Assembly (NCBI GenBank): GCA_030268105.1
Contig: BSDZ01000094.1
Location: 5,428,501 to 5,492,500 of the forward strand
Source of the DNA: Volvox africanus
Taxonomy: Eukaryota > Chlorophyta > Chlorophyceae > Chlamydomonadales > Volvocaceae
Length of the DNA stretch: 64,000 nucleotides
Direction of reading: 5' to 3'
A program made the position numbers and the translations under genes. Below the pieces are notes generated by a model. The model was given only the letters and a program-made list of their open reading frames with translations, ran no database searches and was not told the DNA's origin. Below, one piece after another: positions 59,901-64,000 of this stretch; the first letter of the stretch is position 1, and each line of letters begins with the position of its first letter.

Positions 59901-62900
59901 GAATCAAAAACGCCTGCGGCGGCAAAACGTGTGACAGGTTTTACGGAATGAAGCATAGGATTCTGGAAGGGGGGTGATGAGGTGTGACGGAGGCTGTGTA
60001 GGTTGGATTGCCGCCACGGGTCAGTGGAAGCGGCGCGAGGGCGTGACCACGGGGTATGTGAAGGTGTGACAGTTCAACCTGCGGTTCTGACGCGTCCTCA
60101 GCTGGGGAATGCTCGCTGATTTCAACATAGCCAATGCCGTCCCTGGCTCCCCACATCGCCACCTGGTTCTTGACGAGGTCGAGGGATCTACGGGGAATAG
60201 AGTGATGCTTGACCCTGCCTCCTTTCCTACCTGAGCCCTAACAGTCCCACTCCGGAACCCATCTGCTCGGTCAGGTAACTGAGAGTTTGACAAAATGCGG
60301 ACACACGGTACCGCATGAGCCTGCATGTAGGAGGAGATCCCAGCGGCTGGCTAGCACTAGCGGGAGGAACCCCAGGTGGGTGAGACGGGTTGGCAAACGA
60401 ATAGGGGAAAGCACGGAGGCACGCGTGGTGAAAGAAGCGGGGTGAGAGTGGATGTGGGTGCGGCTGGATATGGGGTATGGGAGAGGGAATAGTAGCGGGA
60501 TATGGGAGAGGGAATGGAGGCACATGATTACGTGAGCTGATTGGAAAGCGGGCGACATTCCTGCACGCATGGTGCCTACTTGACCGTTAGGGAGCATTGC
60601 GCATGGTCTTGCCGAGCTGCTTGCGGGAAATCCCGGGACTCTTTCGTTCCCCCTAAACCCCGGCTCCGCCCCTCTGGTACGGCTGCACAGCAGCCTGGAA
60701 GAGACGATATCACAGCTGGCGCGGGGGACCAGACGCCACGCAAACGACATCGCATCGCCCAAGGTAGGTGGCAGTGATAGCTGGTAGCTGCCTGAGACGG
60801 GCGGGAAGGGGCCCAAGGGATGCACTGTGAAAGAAGCGCCTCCAAAGGGGTCTGCCATCAGGCAGGAACGGCGGCTGCCCCCCTGTCCACTTGTCAGCTA
60901 GTTGTTGCAGGCTGCGTCCATGGCTGGCCGCGAAGGTGGCCTAGCTGGAGGAAGGTGATCCTCAAGGGGGTTGAGATCCCTGACGCATAGTTTGGGAACG
61001 ACCCCATCAGTCAACGGCAACTAACCTCGCACTGAGTATTGACCACCAAGTGGTTGCTACAGCGAGACTCATCTACAACCATGCATGCACTGTGGTCCAT
61101 TTCATCCCACATGCAGCACACCCCACATCCCACATGCAGCGCCCTCGTTGCATGCATTCCTTCGCCAGCCCGCATCCAACTACAGCCCGCGTGGCTTTAC
61201 ATTAGTAACAGCAGTTTCATTAGTAACACCAGTTACGTTAGTAACACCAGGTACATTAGTAACACCAGTTACGTTAGTAGCCCAGTTACATTAGTAACAC
61301 CCTGACCGGAACCCGCCAAATGCCAAATGCCATCCACAATGCGAGGCTAATTCCGCCTCAAGCTCCACCCTGAGTGCGAGTCCAGGCATCAGCCAGACCA
61401 GGGAGACTCTGCTCGGGTCCCTCGTTTCTTTCAAGATTCACAATATTGAATTTGCACTTCGGCCCCTGGGATGTGGTGCTTCGTCAGGGGGACAGCTCAG
61501 ACGCAAGTGGCAACATCAGTGGGTCTGGAAACGGTCCGGAGAGGGAGGACGTCTTGTACAGACGTCGTACACAGGTACGTTAAGCTGCGTTTTAATCTTT
61601 GCGTTGCGTCTCGTGTGTCATATTCTCGTATAAACCCCGAATACCCACGGGTGCACGTGTGCGCGTCTCAGATCTGTGTGTGCATTGCTCCTCATGTTCC
61701 ATTTGGTCTGCGCATCATCCACATGCATGCATCATCCACTTAGTGGATGAGTGTGTATGTGTATATGTGGGGGGGGGGCAGAAATCTCAATCAAAGCTCC
61801 AACTAGAGATGGCATTCCGGCCCCGATCCACTGAATCGCTCCAATAGCCCCATCGTTTCCCCGTCGTTCCATGTTGGGAAGGAACCTGCGCGACCGTTGC
61901 CGTATATACGAGTTTATCGTAAATTTTCAAACCATTTGATAGATTCATGAATGTCCAATCCTTTCCGATGCATGTGTTGTAAGATGAGGATGTGGGTCAT
62001 TCTCATTCTCATTATGATTCTCATAGATATCACAAACACCGACGTCGTGTTCAGGAACTGGAGCGCGAGAACCTGATGGGCGAGCTTCAGCGCCGTACTG
62101 AGCACAAGCGGTCCATGGAAGAGGCTCAACTAGCCTCCCGCCAACTGGTGCTTTCGGGGCCAGAGCGTCAGGCGGAGCGGGATAGCCGTTCCCTGGAGCG
62201 ACTCGAATTGGCGCTCGGGAGGGGAGCCCCATCACATGCCGCGGCTCCTTCTGTTGCCGCCGGTGGCCGCGGCAGCTGCAGCAGTGGTGGCTTCGCTACT
62301 GCTGCTCATCGCAGCATTAGCGGCGGCGGCAGCTTGCGGCGACGATCCGACACCGAGGACAGCACGCCGTTGCGCGGCTTGGCTGGCGCCGGCGGCAGCG
62401 TGGGATCGTTCCAGGCATGGCGCGGTGACGCCGCGATGGTGAGCCGCCAGAGCCAGAGCCCGGACATGCGGGAGGCGATGGCGACGCGTGTCAGTGGATG
62501 CAGTGGGTACGGCGGCAGCGTTACTGTATCGGCGGGGCCAAACTCTTTAGCGGACGCGTACGAACAAATCCTGATCGCGCGTGCAAGTGCGGATTCCTTC
62601 AGTAGCAACCAGCTGCTTGTTCGGAAGCTATCGGCGGCATCGATTGGTGGTAACGCTAAGCCGACGATGGGACGGGAGGCGCTGCGCATAAGCACGTACG
62701 GCAGAGCCCCTGGGGGCTGTGGTAGCAGTAGCGCGCATGCACACAGCGGTCCCATATCAGCCACGTCATCGCACTTGCTGCTGAAAGCCCTGGATTCGGA
62801 TCTGTACCGTACTGGACGAGAATCTTTTGATGACGCCAGCAGCATTGGCGTCGACTCAGAATCTGACGCACCGCGCAGCGGCCGCCGCTACCAGAAAGGA

Positions 62901-63964
62901 TCAGCATCGACATGCCGTTCAAGCAAGCTGGTTACCAACGCCGCACCATTGAATGGGAAAAACGCCGCGGCCGCTTCGGTGGGGACGCCGCCGCCAGGCC
63001 TCACGCTGGATAAGCTGCCGTACAGCAATATGTACGGCATAATGCAGATTCTGTCGGTGGATGACGAGGAGGTGAATCAGATTGTGCTGGAGGAGATCCT
63101 GACCAGCACTGGGTACCACTTCGCCCGCTGTATGGACGGCCTGGAGGCGCTCGAGTGGCTTTGCGCCTCCGAAACCATGCCGGACCTCATCCTGCTCGAC
63201 TGCATGATGCCGAACATGTCAGGGCACGAGTTCTGTGCGACCCTGCGGAAGGTGGGGAGGGTCGAGGGAGGTGTACAGAAGATCCGACGCCAATGCTTTG
63301 GCACCCCTCAACTCCTCATCCTCTTTTCTTATCCCCTCCACTCACTAACGCGGCTGGATTCTCCTCGACTGGCTCGCTACGTTTGTCCTTTGCACCACCG
63401 CCTTGCTCGTTTCCGCAATGCCCAAATCAGTTAATCACCAGTTCTATTATATTTTTTGGAAAGTAGATGATGCAGCTTTTGGCTTCTTTTTTCATCTGGT
63501 GCGGAAATCCGTCTTTTTATCCCTCACTGGATCGCACCGAAACCACGCCAGGTCGTTCCCGGCAACGTGCTCCCGGTGATCATGGTGTCCGCCAAGTCAG
63601 ATGAGGACAACATTGTGGAGGGTCTAAGATCCGGATCCAATGACTTCGTACGGAAGCCGTACCAACGGGAGGAGTTGCTGGCAAGGATAGAGACACAGCT
63701 GCGCCTGAAGAGCGACAGGTGGGCGGTGGTTGGGCAATGGTGGTATCCGTTGTCTTCTCAGCTATCCAATCCAGTTTCCTATCGCAGCTTCCTGACGCTG
63801 GTTCACCTCCTTCACCCGGTGCAGTTGGTGGCTCGCGGAGCTCGTGAACAACGTGGACGGTCGGGAGACTGAGAGCATGAAGCTGCTCAAGAACATCCTG
63901 CCCGAGTCCATCATCGCTCGCATGCAACAGGGCCAGAAGTTCGTGGCAGATTCGCATGCACACG
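53916..63964 (+). CDS. histidine-kinase rhodopsin / two-component cyclase opsin, 3' end beyond window
   Basis: Fourteen exons join in phase: 53916-54100, 54265-54355, 54556-54758, 54958-55127, 56954-57192, 57855-58064, 58229-58348, 58682-58843, 59063-59230, 59409-59588, 61488-61574, 62055-63251, 63552-63718 and 63825-63964. Order: extra hydrophobic helix ([15 protein letters not shown]); microbial rhodopsin with helix [16 protein letters not shown], helix [12 protein letters not shown], helix [10 protein letters not shown] and helix [10 protein letters not shown] (retinal Lys296); dimerisation/H-box [14 protein letters not shown] (His350); N-box [12 protein letters not shown]1 [10 protein letters not shown]2 [12 protein letters not shown]; a ~350-residue Ser/Gly/Ala linker; receiver [24 protein letters not shown] (Asp987) and [12 protein letters not shown]; then [20 protein letters not shown], the entry to a class III cyclase. 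Known homologues are light-controlled guanylyl cyclases. The first Met is tentative. Confidence 0.93.
55128..56953 (+). other. 1.8-kb intron between rhodopsin helices D and E
   Basis: Donor GTAAGC after ..PPYIN plus one base; acceptor CAG before a codon completing Trp and then MMFSVSM. The phases match, so no exon is required inside, and none is visible. By far the largest intron of the opsin part. Confidence 0.7.
61200..61302. repeat. ~18-bp minisatellite (attagtaacaccagttac units)
   Basis: About five to six diverged copies in the intron preceding the exon 61488-61574 of the opsin gene. Confidence 0.8.
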
Positions 63965-64000
63965 GTAGGTTGAGGTTGATTGGGGCTGGCGTTGGCGCTT

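Overview
This is nuclear DNA of a volvocine green alga, most likely Volvox or a close relative. The evidence is one complete pherophorin gene (an extracellular-matrix protein family of Volvocales), several TGTAA poly(A) signals, GT-AG introns in nearly every gene, and long low-complexity insertions (Gln, His-Gln, Ala, Pro-Ser) inside conserved proteins. Intergenic DNA is AT-richer and full of simple repeats. I see no prokaryotic feature, CRISPR array or organellar gene. Exons were assembled by hand from splice signals, protein motifs and intron phase. Wherever exons are listed, the phases match and the summed lengths fit a single reading frame. The function calls are based on recognised motifs, not on a database search.

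Layout, left to right. 1-2355 (-): a Met/Gly/Gln-rich protein cut by the window start. 7092-13274 (-): a seven-exon CCR4/Angel/PDE12-type exonuclease-endonuclease-phosphatase with very large insertions. 15219-16500 (-): exons of an unresolved, possibly glycosyltransferase-like gene with a 240-bp hexamer tract in an intron. 19703-22587 (+): an HPP-family membrane protein. 25686-30919 (-): a 1543-residue SET-domain protein. 32070-37009 (-): a PX-domain/coiled-coil protein. 37713-41994 (+): an FSH1/OVCA2-type serine hydrolase. 43868-48578 (+): a pherophorin with a ~330-residue Pro/Ser rod. 50800-53006 (-): a rhomboid-family protein of the plant RBL13 type. 53916 to the window end (+): a histidine-kinase rhodopsin, continuing off the right edge.

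The most interesting locus is the last one. Fourteen consecutive in-phase exons encode, in order, a predicted extra N-terminal helix, a seven-helix microbial rhodopsin with its retinal lysine, a complete histidine kinase, a ~350-residue low-complexity linker, a response-regulator receiver and the start of a nucleotide cyclase. This is the two-component cyclase opsin (2c-Cyclop / HKR) architecture known from Chlamydomonas and Volvox. In this copy both carboxylate positions that normally act as Schiff-base counterions are amides (Gln168 and Asn292), which bears on its colour and protonation state. The cyclase catalytic core lies outside the window.

The genes do not form an operon-like unit. They share only chromosomal proximity, and the rhomboid and opsin genes are divergently arranged.
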